Below are positions 38,392 through 47,420 of a DNA stretch of 64,000 bases, piece by piece (positions within the stretch are counted from its first letter, which is position 1; each line of letters opens with the position of its first letter). Made by a program: the position numbers and the translations under genes. The stretch covers positions 1 through 64,000 of the forward strand of contig CALFCF010000056.1 of assembly GCA_937951345.1 (NCBI GenBank), given 5' to 3'. Below the pieces are notes generated by a model that saw only the letters and a program-made list of their open reading frames with translations, was not told the origin of the DNA and did not search any database. The DNA is from an uncultured Granulosicoccaceae bacterium. GTDB lineage: Bacteria > Pseudomonadota > Gammaproteobacteria > Granulosicoccales > Granulosicoccaceae.

Positions 38392-40677
38392 TTAGTAGAA
38401 ATCCAACGGATCGACATCTATTGACCAGCGTACTTTCTGCGCAGCCTTGCTTTCGTGGAACTGCTCAAGCAAAGCACCCACAGCGTGATTGAGTATTGAG
38501 CGCTTCTCCGATGTCAACAGCAGTTGCGCACGATACCTGCCGGCAATGCGTTCGAGCGGCGCAGGTACGGGACCAAGCCATGCTAGCACGGCTGCGTCTG
38601 TCTGCGACAAGGTTCGACTGTAAAGCCGTAACGCGTGGGCAAGCTGGTTCAGAAATGCACGCGGCTGCGTTGAATCAACCGCTTCCGCCCTCATCAGACA
38701 GACATGTGAATACGGTGGAAGAGCTGCCAATCGCCGTTCCTGCATTAGCGCCCGGGCAAACGCCGGATAACCCTCGTGCACCAGTGTCAGTAACAAGGGA
38801 TTTTCCGGATTACGGGTTTGCAGCAAAACCTGTCCAGGTCTTTCAGCACGCCCGGCTCGACCTGCCACTTGCAACACCAACTGCCCCAACTGTTCCAGCG
38901 AGCGAAAATCGGTACCGTAAAGCCCTCTGTCAGTATCGAGCACACCCACCAGAGTAACGTTCGGAAAGTGATGTCCCTTGGCAAGCATTTGTGTGCCTAT
39001 CAAGATCCTCGCCTCACCCGATGTGGCCGCTTCCAGGTGCTGCTGAAGCGCACCGCGGCGCCGGGTACTGTCACGATCTATCCGTAACGCCGGGACACCG
39101 GGAAACAATTCGGTCACCACGGTTTCGATTCGCTCCGTACCGCAACCCAATAAATCAATATTTTCTGAATTGCAGTGCTCGCAAGCTGTTGGCAAGCGCC
39201 GCTCAGCACCGCAATGATGGCAGCGCAGCAAACCGATTTTCATATGCGCTGTCATGTGCGTGTCACAACGATTGCAATGCGCAGGTTCGCCGCAGTCGTT
39301 GCACATAAGGGTGGGTGCAAAGCCACGCCGGTTAATAAACAACAAAACCTGACCGTCAGCATCCAGATGACCACGCATACTATCTACCAAGCGGTCTGAC
39401 AGTCCTTCATGCAAGCGCCGGCGACGAATATCAAGCAAAGCAATTTGCGGTGGCCGGGCGCCTCCGGCACGTTCGGTTAATGAGAGCTCTGTAAATCGTT
39501 CTGTATCGACGTTATTGAGGCTCTCTAACGATGGTGTTGCCGTTCCCATTACCACCGGCACATCGCGCTCACGCGCGCGCATGACAGCAAGATCCCGCGC
39601 GTTATAGCGGAAGCCCTCCTGCTGCTTCAGAGAGGCATCGTGCTCCTCATCAATGATGACCAGCCCGAGACGCGGCAAAGGGGTAAATACTGCCGAACGG
39701 GTTCCTATCACAACGTCAGCTGTGCCGTTCGCAGCGAGCAGCCAGTTCTGCATTCGTTCGCGATCATTCATCGCAGAATGCAGGCAGATCAGGCATCCGT
39801 TTAGCCGTCGACGAAAGCGCCCGAGAAGCTGCGGCGTCAGGCTGATTTCGGGTACCAGCACCAGTACCTGTCCTTTGCTCTCGAGCACCTTATGTATCAG
39901 GTGCAGATAGACCTCAGTCTTGCCACTGCCGGTGACGCCGTTGAGCAGAAAGCTGCTGTAAGTACCAAGAGTGCTTGCAACACGATCAAACGCGACTTGC
40001 TGTTCGGTGTTCAACGTCTTGCCTGGCTCAAACGCCGTGTTGAGCTGCAGCTCATCAACGTGTTCGACAACGGCAAGACCCTTGTCAACCAGTTGCATCA
40101 TTGGTCGACGCCAGGCACGTGCAGCGCTGGTCAACTCGGCAGCAGGCACAAAGCCGTCAGCCGCCACCAGCATCCGCATTAGCGCCTGCTGCAGCGGTGC
40201 ACGCGACAGGGACGCGATGTCAGTTGCATGCGCCGCGGCCGTAGCACTGAAGACTTCAACCTTCTCGATTTCGGCGGCGGTGCCGTTTCGCAACAGTGCC
40301 GGCAATGCCGTACCGAAAACATCACCGACCGGGTGACGATAGTAGCGACAGCACCAATGCAAAAGCTTGATCAGGTCGGGAGGGATAATGGGTGTCTGAT
40401 CCAGAAGTTTCGTCACACGGCGCAGCTTTTTCGACGGTATGCTGCTCTGCGCCTTGCTGCCGACAACCATGCCAGTGACAGTTCGATTGCCAAACGGCAC
40501 CGTAACACGTTGTCCTGCAAGCGCAGCTTGCGGTGCTGACCAGCGATAATCAAACACACGGTGCAGCGGGCACGGGATGGCTACCTCGACAATCGCATCG
40601 ACCATCGAGTGTTGTCCGGTAACGTGTGTATCGGATACCGAACTCTGCGAGTTTGCAGCTGTAGTCGCTTCTGTCAT
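38392..40677 (-). CDS. priA: Primosomal replication-restart helicase PriA
   Basis: 761 residues. PriA recognises stalled forks and loads the replisome. The N-terminal DNA-binding region begins at VDAIVEVAIPCPLHRVFDY. Walker A GVTGSGKT is at 247-254 and the DEEH box at 343-346. A zinc-binding module with four CxxC pairs follows (CNDC, CNRC, CHHC, CEHC). About 25 residues precede the usual family start, so the true start may be the in-frame ATG at 40605. The 530-base region upstream carries DnaA boxes. Confidence 0.97.
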   Translation of the reverse strand: MTEATTAANSQSSVSDTHVTGQHSMVDAIVEVAIPCPLHRVFDYRWSAPQAALAGQRVTVPFGNRTVTGMVVGSKAQSSIPSKKLRRVTKLLDQTPIIPPDLIKLLHWCCRYYRHPVGDVFGTALPALLRNGTAAEIEKVEVFSATAAAHATDIASLSRAPLQQALMRMLVAADGFVPAAELTSAARAWRRPMMQLVDKGLAVVEHVDELQLNTAFEPGKTLNTEQQVAFDRVASTLGTYSSFLLNGVTGSGKTEVYLHLIHKVLESKGQVLVLVPEISLTPQLLGRFRRRLNGCLICLHSAMNDRERMQNWLLAANGTADVVIGTRSAVFTPLPRLGLVIIDEEHDASLKQQEGFRYNARDLAVMRARERDVPVVMGTATPSLESLNNVDTERFTELSLTERAGGARPPQIALLDIRRRRLHEGLSDRLVDSMRGHLDADGQVLLFINRRGFAPTLMCNDCGEPAHCNRCDTHMTAHMKIGLLRCHHCGAERRLPTACEHCNSENIDLLGCGTERIETVVTELFPGVPALRIDRDSTRRRGALQQHLEAATSGEARILIGTQMLAKGHHFPNVTLVGVLDTDRGLYGTDFRSLEQLGQLVLQVAGRAGRAERPGQVLLQTRNPENPLLLTLVHEGYPAFARALMQERRLAALPPYSHVCLMRAEAVDSTQPRAFLNQLAHALRLYSRTLSQTDAAVLAWLGPVPAPLERIAGRYRAQLLLTSEKRSILNHAVGALLEQFHESKAAQKVRWSIDVDPLDFY

Positions 40678-40816
40678 GTCATCCGGGACAACACAAAAAT
40701 ATCTTCAAACTCTAACCGCAAAACAGCGGACAAACCACGTGAATCAAAGGTACAAACCGACGTGTTACAAAACCGGTGCTGGCTAAACAGAAGTGCAGCC
40801 GCAGAAACGGTCTGCC

Positions 40817-41027
40817 TTATCCACAAAATCTGTGGATAACCTTGTGGATTACACGCGGATGAATACAAGAACTTACTGATTTTCAAAGAAATGACACATT
40901 TGCACAAAAACTGAACAAATCAAATATAATTAGAATTATCAATAAGTTATACTTCTTTATTAGAATAAACACTTCAGGTGTAAACTAAAGATTGCACCAG
41001 TTCATATTTTTATTTGCGTGTGCATAA
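40817..41027. other. DnaA-box cluster with AT-rich core and IHF site (oriC-like)
   Basis: Four matches to the DnaA box TTATNCACA or its near variant flank an AT-rich core: TTATCCACA at 40817-40825 (+), TGTGGATAA at 40831-40839 (minus orientation, perfect), TGTGGATTA at 40843-40851 (minus, one mismatch) and TGTGCATAA at 41019-41027 (minus, perfect for N=G). The core from about 40860 to 41015 is clearly AT-rich. It contains TATCAATAAGTTA at 40937-40949, an exact match to the IHF consensus WATCAANNNNTTR. This is the layout of a bacterial origin or of a DnaA-regulated promoter for priA. No dnaA, dnaN, gidA or mioC gene is next to it and I see no GATC clusters. Confidence 0.55.
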
Positions 41028-41098
41028 ACCCGAATCAGGTAATAAATAGCCCTTCCTGAACAGTCAGGGTATTGACAACAACGGGTTGTTTAATGGTC

Positions 41099-41156
41099 AA
41101 AAAAATCGTTTACAAGGCGCTTGTCTGCACCATTTTACACCTGCATCTCAAGCGCC
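41099..41156 (-). terminator. Inverted repeat plus T-run downstream of pntB
   Basis: GGCGCTTG (41116-41123) and CAAGCGCC (41149-41156) are exact complements 25 bases apart. On the minus strand the stem is followed, after about 10 bases, by a run of seven T (41099-41105). It lies 54 bases after the pntB stop and could end the pnt transcript. The large loop makes it a weak intrinsic terminator. A smaller dyad AACAAC-GG-GTTGTT lies at 41077-41090. Confidence 0.45.
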
Positions 41157-41209
41157 CGTTGCCGCTATGCATTAAAGGTCATTTTTGCCGCTAACACGGT
41201 TACCTGTTT

Positions 41210-42652
41210 TCACTGAATTTCCCGCACTTCCGAGATCAGCGATTGCACCATCTTCTGTGCATCACCATAGAGTAACCGGCAGTTAACAGCGACAAACAAG
41301 CTGTTTTCAATGCCGGAGAAACCTGTGCCCTGACCTCGTTTCACCACAATGACATGGCTGGCCTTGTCGACATCCAGAATGGGCATTCCATAGATCGAGC
41401 TGTCCGCATCATCACGGGCTGCCGGGTTAACAATATCGTTAGCACCAACCACTAAAACCACATCGACAGAAGAAAACTCGGCGTTGATATCGTCGATATC
41501 AACAATCTTCTCATAAGGTACACCGGCTTCGGCTAACAACACATTCATGTGACCGGGCATGCGACCGGCAACCGGATGAATTGCAAAGCTCACCTTCACA
41601 CCTCGGCGTTCCAGCAGTTCGGTGAGTTCCCATAATTTCTGTTGTGCATGTGACAACGCCATGCCGTAGCCTGGAACCACCACCACACGCTCCGCAAAGG
41701 CGAGATCTGCGGCAGCATCGTGAGCGTCAATGCTCAGTGCCTCCTCGCTCACCTGATCCCAGACGGATTTATGTGCAAGTGTTGAATCAGGCGTATCCGC
41801 CCCAGTTTCGACTTGTTTAAAAAAAGCTGAATCACTGAAAAGAATGTTTGCAATGGGTCTGTTCATCGCGCGCGCCATCAAGCTGGTCAACATCCAACCC
41901 GATGCGCCAACAACAACGCCGGCGACCATCATAGCCGGATTCTCGAGTGCAACACCTTCGAGGCCAACAGCCAGCCCAGCCATTGCATTGAATAGTGAAA
42001 TGATCACCGGCATATCCGAACTGCCAACCGGCAACGTAATCAAGATACCACTGATCAAAGCGAACAGAAAAAAGATAAACAACAATGCAGGATGCGAGTT
42101 TGCAGAAAAGCTCAGTATCAGAGCAATCAATAGTGCGATAAGAAGAAGACCAACATTGATTACCTGAAGATTACTGTAGCGCGGCACCCGCTGCAGCGTA
42201 CCTCGCAGCTTCAAGTAAGCGAGCATAGAGCCGGTAAAGGCGATGCTGCCAAGCAAACCACCGATAACGGCGAGGCCCTGCAGAAGATCACCACTCAATC
42301 CGGTTCGAGTCAATTCAATGATGGCAATACACGCTGCTGCACCACCGCCCATAGCGTTGTAAAGCGCTATCATTTGCGGCATGTCATTAATTTGCACGCT
42401 GCGCGCAAAATGCCAGGCCGTACCGGCGCCGAGCAACAAGGCGACAACAATCAAAAGAAAGTTGTCATCGATCGCAGGATGGAAAAACGTCACGATGGTG
42501 GCGAGCAACATACCGAAACCAGCCCAAACGATTCCGCGTCGTGCACGCGCAGGAGTACTCATCGCTTTAAGGCCGAACATAAACATCACGGCAGCGAAGA
42601 AGTACGCCAGATTGATAAACGACATCAATCCGCTGGCAGAGAGATCAATCAT
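41210..42652 (-). CDS. pntB: NAD(P) transhydrogenase subunit beta
   Basis: 480 residues. It holds the second half of the proton channel (about eight membrane helices, residues 1-270) and the NADP(H)-binding domain III at the C-terminus, with the GYGMALSHAQ motif (VVVPGYGMALSHAQQKLWEL) and VLVVGANDIVNPAA. The complex uses the proton gradient to reduce NADP+ with NADH. Its ATG overlaps the pntAB stop as ATGA. Confidence 0.97.
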   Translation of the reverse strand: MIDLSASGLMSFINLAYFFAAVMFMFGLKAMSTPARARRGIVWAGFGMLLATIVTFFHPAIDDNFLLIVVALLLGAGTAWHFARSVQINDMPQMIALYNAMGGGAAACIAIIELTRTGLSGDLLQGLAVIGGLLGSIAFTGSMLAYLKLRGTLQRVPRYSNLQVINVGLLLIALLIALILSFSANSHPALLFIFFLFALISGILITLPVGSSDMPVIISLFNAMAGLAVGLEGVALENPAMMVAGVVVGASGWMLTSLMARAMNRPIANILFSDSAFFKQVETGADTPDSTLAHKSVWDQVSEEALSIDAHDAAADLAFAERVVVVPGYGMALSHAQQKLWELTELLERRGVKVSFAIHPVAGRMPGHMNVLLAEAGVPYEKIVDIDDINAEFSSVDVVLVVGANDIVNPAARDDADSSIYGMPILDVDKASHVIVVKRGQGTGFSGIENSLFVAVNCRLLYGDAQKMVQSLISEVREIQ

Positions 42653-42957
42653 GAGTCTTGTGAGTACTCTTCGTCTTCATCCACATTAGCGCGAAACATC
42701 TCCAACATGCGTTCAGTGACGATGTAACCACCCACCGCATTCGCTGCAGCCATCATCACAGCCAGAAAGCCTGCGACGAGTTGTAGTGTGCTTTCTGCCT
42801 GCCCGAGTACCACCATCGCACCGACAACTACGATGCCGTGTATAAAATTTGAGCCGGACATCAAAGGTGTGTGCAACACCGTCGGGACACGTGATATCAC
42901 TTCATAGCCTGCAAATGCAGCCAGCATCACTACATAAAAAGCGAACAAACTTTCCAC
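42649..42957 (-). CDS. pntAB: NAD(P) transhydrogenase subunit alpha, membrane part (alpha-2)
   Basis: 102 residues with three membrane helices; GTG start. This is the short channel subunit of the three-subunit transhydrogenase, as in Rhodospirillum rubrum, where it is a separate protein instead of the C-terminus of PntA. Family residues include RVPTVLHTPLMSGSNFIHGI near 24-43. The GTG overlaps the pntAA stop TAG by one base. Confidence 0.95.
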   Translation of the reverse strand: MESLFAFYVVMLAAFAGYEVISRVPTVLHTPLMSGSNFIHGIVVVGAMVVLGQAESTLQLVAGFLAVMMAAANAVGGYIVTERMLEMFRANVDEDEEYSQDS

Positions 42958-44294
42958 TAGCTGTTCCCCTGTTTGTCGTTGTTTGGTTCTGATGGCGGTT
43001 CGTCTGTTTCAACCCAATCAGCTGTCGTATCATGCGACGAGTCACTCGACCTCTTGGGTGAGTTGCTGCGCGCCTGTTTGGATTTACCAACTGTCTTCGA
43101 TTCGTTTTCTCGTACCGATGTATCCAGCTCGCCATCAACAATTGCCTCACAACTAATGGCTGTTAGTCCGAGCAACTCTGCAGTCGCTTCATCTATCACA
43201 TGTCCCTTATAAGTGGTTGCCATATCCGCGATGATCGGATCAGCAAAATTCAATGCCAAACCGGTGTCACCGACGATGAATTTGAGCAGATGGAGCATGT
43301 TTCTGGCATACAATTCACTGGAATGAACCGAAGCGGCACCGGCAAGATCAACAGCACCTACGATCCGTTTGTCACCATGCCAAACCGTTTTACCAGCCTC
43401 GGTCAGCTCGCAGTTGCCCCCACTTCGCGCTGCGATATCAATCACAATGGCACCGCGCGGCATACGCTCAACCATATCGGTTGTGATAATTCGCGGCGCA
43501 GCACGGCCGGGTAACGCTGCGGTACAAATAACTGCATGCGCCCGGGATAACACATCGGCGAGTAATTCGTGCTGGGTTTCTTTTTCCTCATCAGTCAACG
43601 CCCGGCCATGGCCACTGGTGCCGTGAACGTCAATGCCAGGTTCGATCATACTGGCCCCCAGCGACTCAACCTGTTCCCGTGCAGCCGGTCGAATATCGTA
43701 AGCTTCGACTCGCGCACCCAGTCGACGAGCTGTAGCAATAGCCTGAAGTCCGGCTGTACCGGCACCAACCACAACTACAGTACTGGGCTTCACTGTACCC
43801 GCCGGTGTGGTGACCATCGGCCACAACCGCGGTGACAGCTCGGCGGCAAGCAATGCTGCTTTGTAACCGGCGATCATGCCTTGCGATGATGTGATGTTCA
43901 TTGCATGTGCCCGCGAAATTCGAGGTATCCGCTCAAGGGCAAGGCTTGTGATTTGACGCTCCAGCAACTGCTGCACCATATCCTGATTTACGTGCGGCAA
44001 TAACGTGGTGGCAAGCAGTGAGTGTTTCGGCAACAACGAGACAGTGTCTGCAGTGGGTGGATTAACCATCAGAACAATGTCGCTGCCGCTAACGGTGGAC
44101 TCGAGGTCATCACAAACGGTTACGTCCCCGTCCCCGTACTCGTCATCAGGATAACCGGCAGCCGCACCGGCACCACGCTGGAACCGAAAGGCAAAATCAC
44201 CCAGACCGGACAGTTTTTCAACAACGTCCGGAACCAGGGCGACACGTCGTTCGCCAGGCATACTTTCTTTAGGAATAGCTACCGTTACGGGCAT
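42957..44294 (-). CDS. pntAA: NAD(P) transhydrogenase subunit alpha, soluble part (alpha-1)
   Basis: 445 residues. Domain I binds NAD(H). The N-terminus VTVAIPKESMPGERRVALVP and the Rossmann motif VVVGAGTAGLQAIATARRLG are typical. The domain ends near residue 385. After that comes a low-complexity tail of about 57 residues (389-445), rich in Ser, Lys, Asp, Glu and Pro, not found in the usual 370-385-residue protein. It would sit just where a fused protein continues into the membrane part, so it may be a flexible tether. Confidence 0.95.
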   Translation of the reverse strand: MPVTVAIPKESMPGERRVALVPDVVEKLSGLGDFAFRFQRGAGAAAGYPDDEYGDGDVTVCDDLESTVSGSDIVLMVNPPTADTVSLLPKHSLLATTLLPHVNQDMVQQLLERQITSLALERIPRISRAHAMNITSSQGMIAGYKAALLAAELSPRLWPMVTTPAGTVKPSTVVVVGAGTAGLQAIATARRLGARVEAYDIRPAAREQVESLGASMIEPGIDVHGTSGHGRALTDEEKETQHELLADVLSRAHAVICTAALPGRAAPRIITTDMVERMPRGAIVIDIAARSGGNCELTEAGKTVWHGDKRIVGAVDLAGAASVHSSELYARNMLHLLKFIVGDTGLALNFADPIIADMATTYKGHVIDEATAELLGLTAISCEAIVDGELDTSVRENESKTVGKSKQARSNSPKRSSDSSHDTTADWVETDEPPSEPNNDKQGNS

Positions 44295-44792
44295 GATTCT
44301 AATGCGCTGACCGTGTCTGTTTGTTGAGTGGTTTAACCGACCCTAATCGGATTTGATTAGCATCTGCAGGCACGAAATACATGTGCGTTGCGATGAAAAA
44401 TCCCCGCGGCCTCGAGCACTCCTGATGCGTGTATGCGGCAATCTGGTGTCAGCGGGACCAACAGCGCCGGACAGGTCCCTATCCCTTTGCAAAATCTGTT
44501 ACAACACACGCGTTACGGTTTTGGCAGCAGGTAATTTTTAAGCAGGCTCAAGGAACAAAACGTAGTAATATTTAACTTCTGCCAACCGGACGTCAGGCAT
44601 GTTACGCCAGTTTCAAAGCAGGCGCCACACTAATGAAACTGTGACAACATGGGCCAAAGTATCAACTGAATCGTATCCAAAAGGTCTTAACGAGCGCCAC
44701 GAGTGAAGGGTGTACGAGTCGTGTTTTGCTCTGTGAGCACACGCCGGCGCCTCGACCGGGTGGTTTTTCATTTTCAGAAAGGCAATTAACCT
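44295..44792. other. Divergent intergenic region between pntAA and hemH
   Basis: 498 bases with no supported gene. CTAATC (44343-44348) and GATTAG (44355-44360) form a 6-bp inverted repeat with a 6-base centre, 50-65 bases upstream of pntAA. This is a possible operator. The hemH side has short GC-rich inverted segments near 44740-44765 but no clear promoter or riboswitch. Confidence 0.4.
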
Positions 44793-45911
44793 GTGAAATA
44801 TATTGGGCATTCTGACTACGACCACGCCAGTCCCGAGCGGATGGGTGTGCTTATGGCTAATCTTGGCACGCCGGACGCGCCACAGACACCCGAAGTCAGG
44901 CGATATTTGCGTCAGTTTCTAAGTGACCCCCGGATTATTGAATTACCGCGCTGGTTATGGAAACCACTACTGCATGGGGTGATTCTGCGCGTACGGCCGC
45001 CGAAAAGTGCGGAAGCCTATCGCACCGTGTGGTCCGAGACTGATGGATCGCCGTTGCTGTCAATTTCCCGCAAACAATGTGCTGCGCTTAGGCAGGCACT
45101 GCAAAACCGCTTTGGTGAAGACGTGGTCGTCGAACTGGGTATGCGCTACGGCTCACCCTCAATTGATGAAGCATTGACAGCTCTTGAACAACAACAAGTC
45201 AGACGACTCATCGTACTACCCATGTATCCGCAATATTCAGGCACCACGACGGCGTCAGTGTTCGATGCGCTGGCGCAGCGACTACAAAAGACACGCTGGT
45301 TACCCGAACTGCGATTTATTAATCAATATGTTGATGAAGACAAGTATATCGACGCACTGGCACAGAGCGTTCGAAATAGCTGGCAGGAACATGGTCAGGG
45401 AGAATTATTGGTTACGTCTTACCACGGCATTCCCAAACGTTATCTCACTAACGGCGACCCCTACCATTGTCAATGTCATAAAACCACACGCAAGTTACGC
45501 GAAAAACTGGCGTTACCGGAAGAACGGGTCAGAGTCGTATTCCAGTCACGCGTGGGCAAGGAACCCTGGCTGAAGCCGTATTGCGATGAAACAATGAAGC
45601 AACTCCCGCTTGACGGGCACAAATCCATTGATGTGATCTGCCCTGGTTTTTCTGCCGATTGCCTTGAAACGATTGAGGAAATAAACGAAGAGAATCGCGA
45701 GTATTTTGAAGAAGCGGGCGGTGAGCGCTACCACTATATTCCCTGCCTCAACGACGACGCAATGATCATCGACTGCCTCGCCGATTTGATTGAACGCCAT
45801 GCTGGTGGATGGCCGGAAGTAGTCAGCAAACGGGACAGTTCTCAGGCTGAATACGAGCAACGCTACCAGCTGGCCGAACAACTAAAAGAGAAGGTTCCCG
45901 CCAATGTTTGA
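44793..45911 (+). CDS. hemH: Ferrochelatase
   Basis: 372 residues. It inserts Fe2+ into protoporphyrin IX to make protoheme, the step after HemJ. Family features: MGVLMANLGTPDAPQTPEV at the N-terminus, the active-site histidine in LVTSYHGIPKRYL, and the glutamate-rich CPGFSADCLETIEEINEE near the C-terminus. The start is GTG. It is somewhat long because of a C-terminal tail of about 20 residues. tRNA-Pro follows on the same strand with its own promoter. Confidence 0.96.
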   Translation: MKYIGHSDYDHASPERMGVLMANLGTPDAPQTPEVRRYLRQFLSDPRIIELPRWLWKPLLHGVILRVRPPKSAEAYRTVWSETDGSPLLSISRKQCAALRQALQNRFGEDVVVELGMRYGSPSIDEALTALEQQQVRRLIVLPMYPQYSGTTTASVFDALAQRLQKTRWLPELRFINQYVDEDKYIDALAQSVRNSWQEHGQGELLVTSYHGIPKRYLTNGDPYHCQCHKTTRKLREKLALPEERVRVVFQSRVGKEPWLKPYCDETMKQLPLDGHKSIDVICPGFSADCLETIEEINEENREYFEEAGGERYHYIPCLNDDAMIIDCLADLIERHAGGWPEVVSKRDSSQAEYEQRYQLAEQLKEKVPANV

Positions 45912-45972
45912 GCAATCAGAGTAAGCCGTGTTACCGGGTGCCGAATACACTGCAGCTCCGTGTACTGTAAAA

Positions 45973-46001
45973 TTGCCAATACGCAACAGAAAGACTAGAA
46001 T
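45973..46001 (+). promoter_or_regulatory. Promoter of tRNA-Pro
   Basis: TTGCCA (45973-45978), a spacer of exactly 17 bases, then TAGAAT (45996-46001). Transcription would start near 46008, only a few bases before the mature 5' end of the tRNA, so the leader is very short. Confidence 0.7.
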
Positions 46002-46010
46002 TCTCGCGTT

Positions 46011-46087
46011 CGGGGTGTAGCTCAGTCTGGTAGAGCACTGTCTTCGGGAGGCAGGGGCCACAGGTTCAAATCCTGTCATCCCGACCA
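46011..46087 (+). tRNA. proK: tRNA-Pro (anticodon CGG)
   Basis: 77 bases folding as a complete cloverleaf. The acceptor arms CGGGGTG and CATCCCG pair with one G-T. The anticodon stem CTGTC/GGCAG closes the loop TTCGGGA, with anticodon CGG at 46045-46047, so it reads CCG codons. The T-arm is ACAGG-TTCAAAT-CCTGT. The discriminator is A, and CCA is encoded. The C1-G72 pair is typical of bacterial tRNA-Pro. An AT hairpin TTTAAAC-attc-GTTTAAA follows at 46102-46119. Confidence 0.95.
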
Positions 46088-46293
46088 ACAACAAATCTCG
46101 CTTTAAACATTCGTTTAAACACCATTCCTGTCAAAACAGTTCGCCACAAATAAGCTGCTGTCCCCAAATCATTTGTCTCGACAGCGGTCTCGACAGCGTC
46201 AGGCAAACGCAAGCGCGCGATAACCAAACAACCAGCAACAACCGGGTAATGTATTCGTGAGGCATGCTCATAAAACCGGTGCAATCTATTGGG

Positions 46294-47355
46294 TCACGAT
46301 CGGGGCACAATCTGAATTTTACGGCCGGATTCAGCCGCTTCAATTACGGCCAGTGTTGCCAGTAACGTTCCGGCCGCATCCTCTGCGCTGACTAACGGTT
46401 CTACTTCTCCGCGCGCAACATCAATAAAATGTGCGCTTTGCGCTTTAAACGCATCAAAGGCGGGATCATCGTCGTTATCAATTTTCAGTTTGTTTGACAT
46501 CATCGGTATATGCCAATGATGCTCAGTTCCTTTGTGCTGCCAGCGCCGCAGGCGTGGAAACTCAAGTGCGGCCAGAGAACCCATAAAGCGTAAGGTATTC
46601 TGTTTTTCGTCAAGCTCAGGATAAGTGCTTTCCGCTACAGCAAACTCCCATGTCCAGGGTGATGGAGTTATGTCTGACAATATAAACGTACCCAGCGCCC
46701 CATTTGCAAAAGTCATTATTATTGCTGTGGTGTCTTCCTTCTCAAAACCACGTGTACGCGAGGATTGCGCTTGCACAGACACCACCTCACCGCAGATAAA
46801 CCTCAGCGTATCAAGATCATGAACCAGGTTGGTCAATAGCGGCCCGGCAGCAACTTTACGCCGCCATGCCGGTTCAAAATACGCATCATGCTTACGTGTC
46901 GTCCATTGACCCGTGACAGCTAATAAATCACCGATCGTGCCCTTGGTAATCAAGCTTCGGGTTTGCTGGACGACCGGATAATAACGCCGGTGATGCCCGA
47001 CCAGTGTAGGAGTTTTATTCAAGCGCAATACATCGAGTAGTTGCCGGACTTCCTGTTCAGTTGCTACCAGTGGTTTTTCTATAAAGAGTGCAACCCCTTG
47101 TTCAGCGACTCGCATCGCCTGCTCTGCATGCAATTCGGTCGGGGTTGCTATGATCAGTGCCTGCGGCGATTTGCTTAACAAAGCATCAAGTGACGAATAG
47201 CAGGGCAAACCAAAGCCAGCCGCACGTTTTGCGCCGTTTTCGCCAGGGTCTGCAACGCCAATAATCTCAACGCGGGGATCAAGCTGCAAGACTTCAATAT
47301 GCTTGCAGCCGATAAAGCCCGCCCCAACTACACCTACTGTTAGCCTGCTACTCAT
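46294..47355 (-). CDS. Gfo/Idh/MocA-family NAD(P)-dependent oxidoreductase
   Basis: 353 residues. The N-terminal Rossmann fold starts VGVVGAGFIGCKHIEVL (residues 7-23) with the GxGxxG motif, and the EKP motif is present in ALFIEKPLVAT. The C-terminal half is the sugar- or polyol-type alpha/beta domain. The substrate is not predictable. The gene is divergent from a trimethylamine-dehydrogenase-like gene with only 65 bases between starts, so the two are likely co-regulated and may share a pathway. Confidence 0.88.
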   Translation of the reverse strand: MSSRLTVGVVGAGFIGCKHIEVLQLDPRVEIIGVADPGENGAKRAAGFGLPCYSSLDALLSKSPQALIIATPTELHAEQAMRVAEQGVALFIEKPLVATEQEVRQLLDVLRLNKTPTLVGHHRRYYPVVQQTRSLITKGTIGDLLAVTGQWTTRKHDAYFEPAWRRKVAAGPLLTNLVHDLDTLRFICGEVVSVQAQSSRTRGFEKEDTTAIIMTFANGALGTFILSDITPSPWTWEFAVAESTYPELDEKQNTLRFMGSLAALEFPRLRRWQHKGTEHHWHIPMMSNKLKIDNDDDPAFDAFKAQSAHFIDVARGEVEPLVSAEDAAGTLLATLAVIEAAESGRKIQIVPRS

Positions 47356-47420
47356 GGTACTTTTATACCACGTCTACTCAATACGTGGCGCTCATCAATC
47401 CCCATGAACTTATTTGGATA

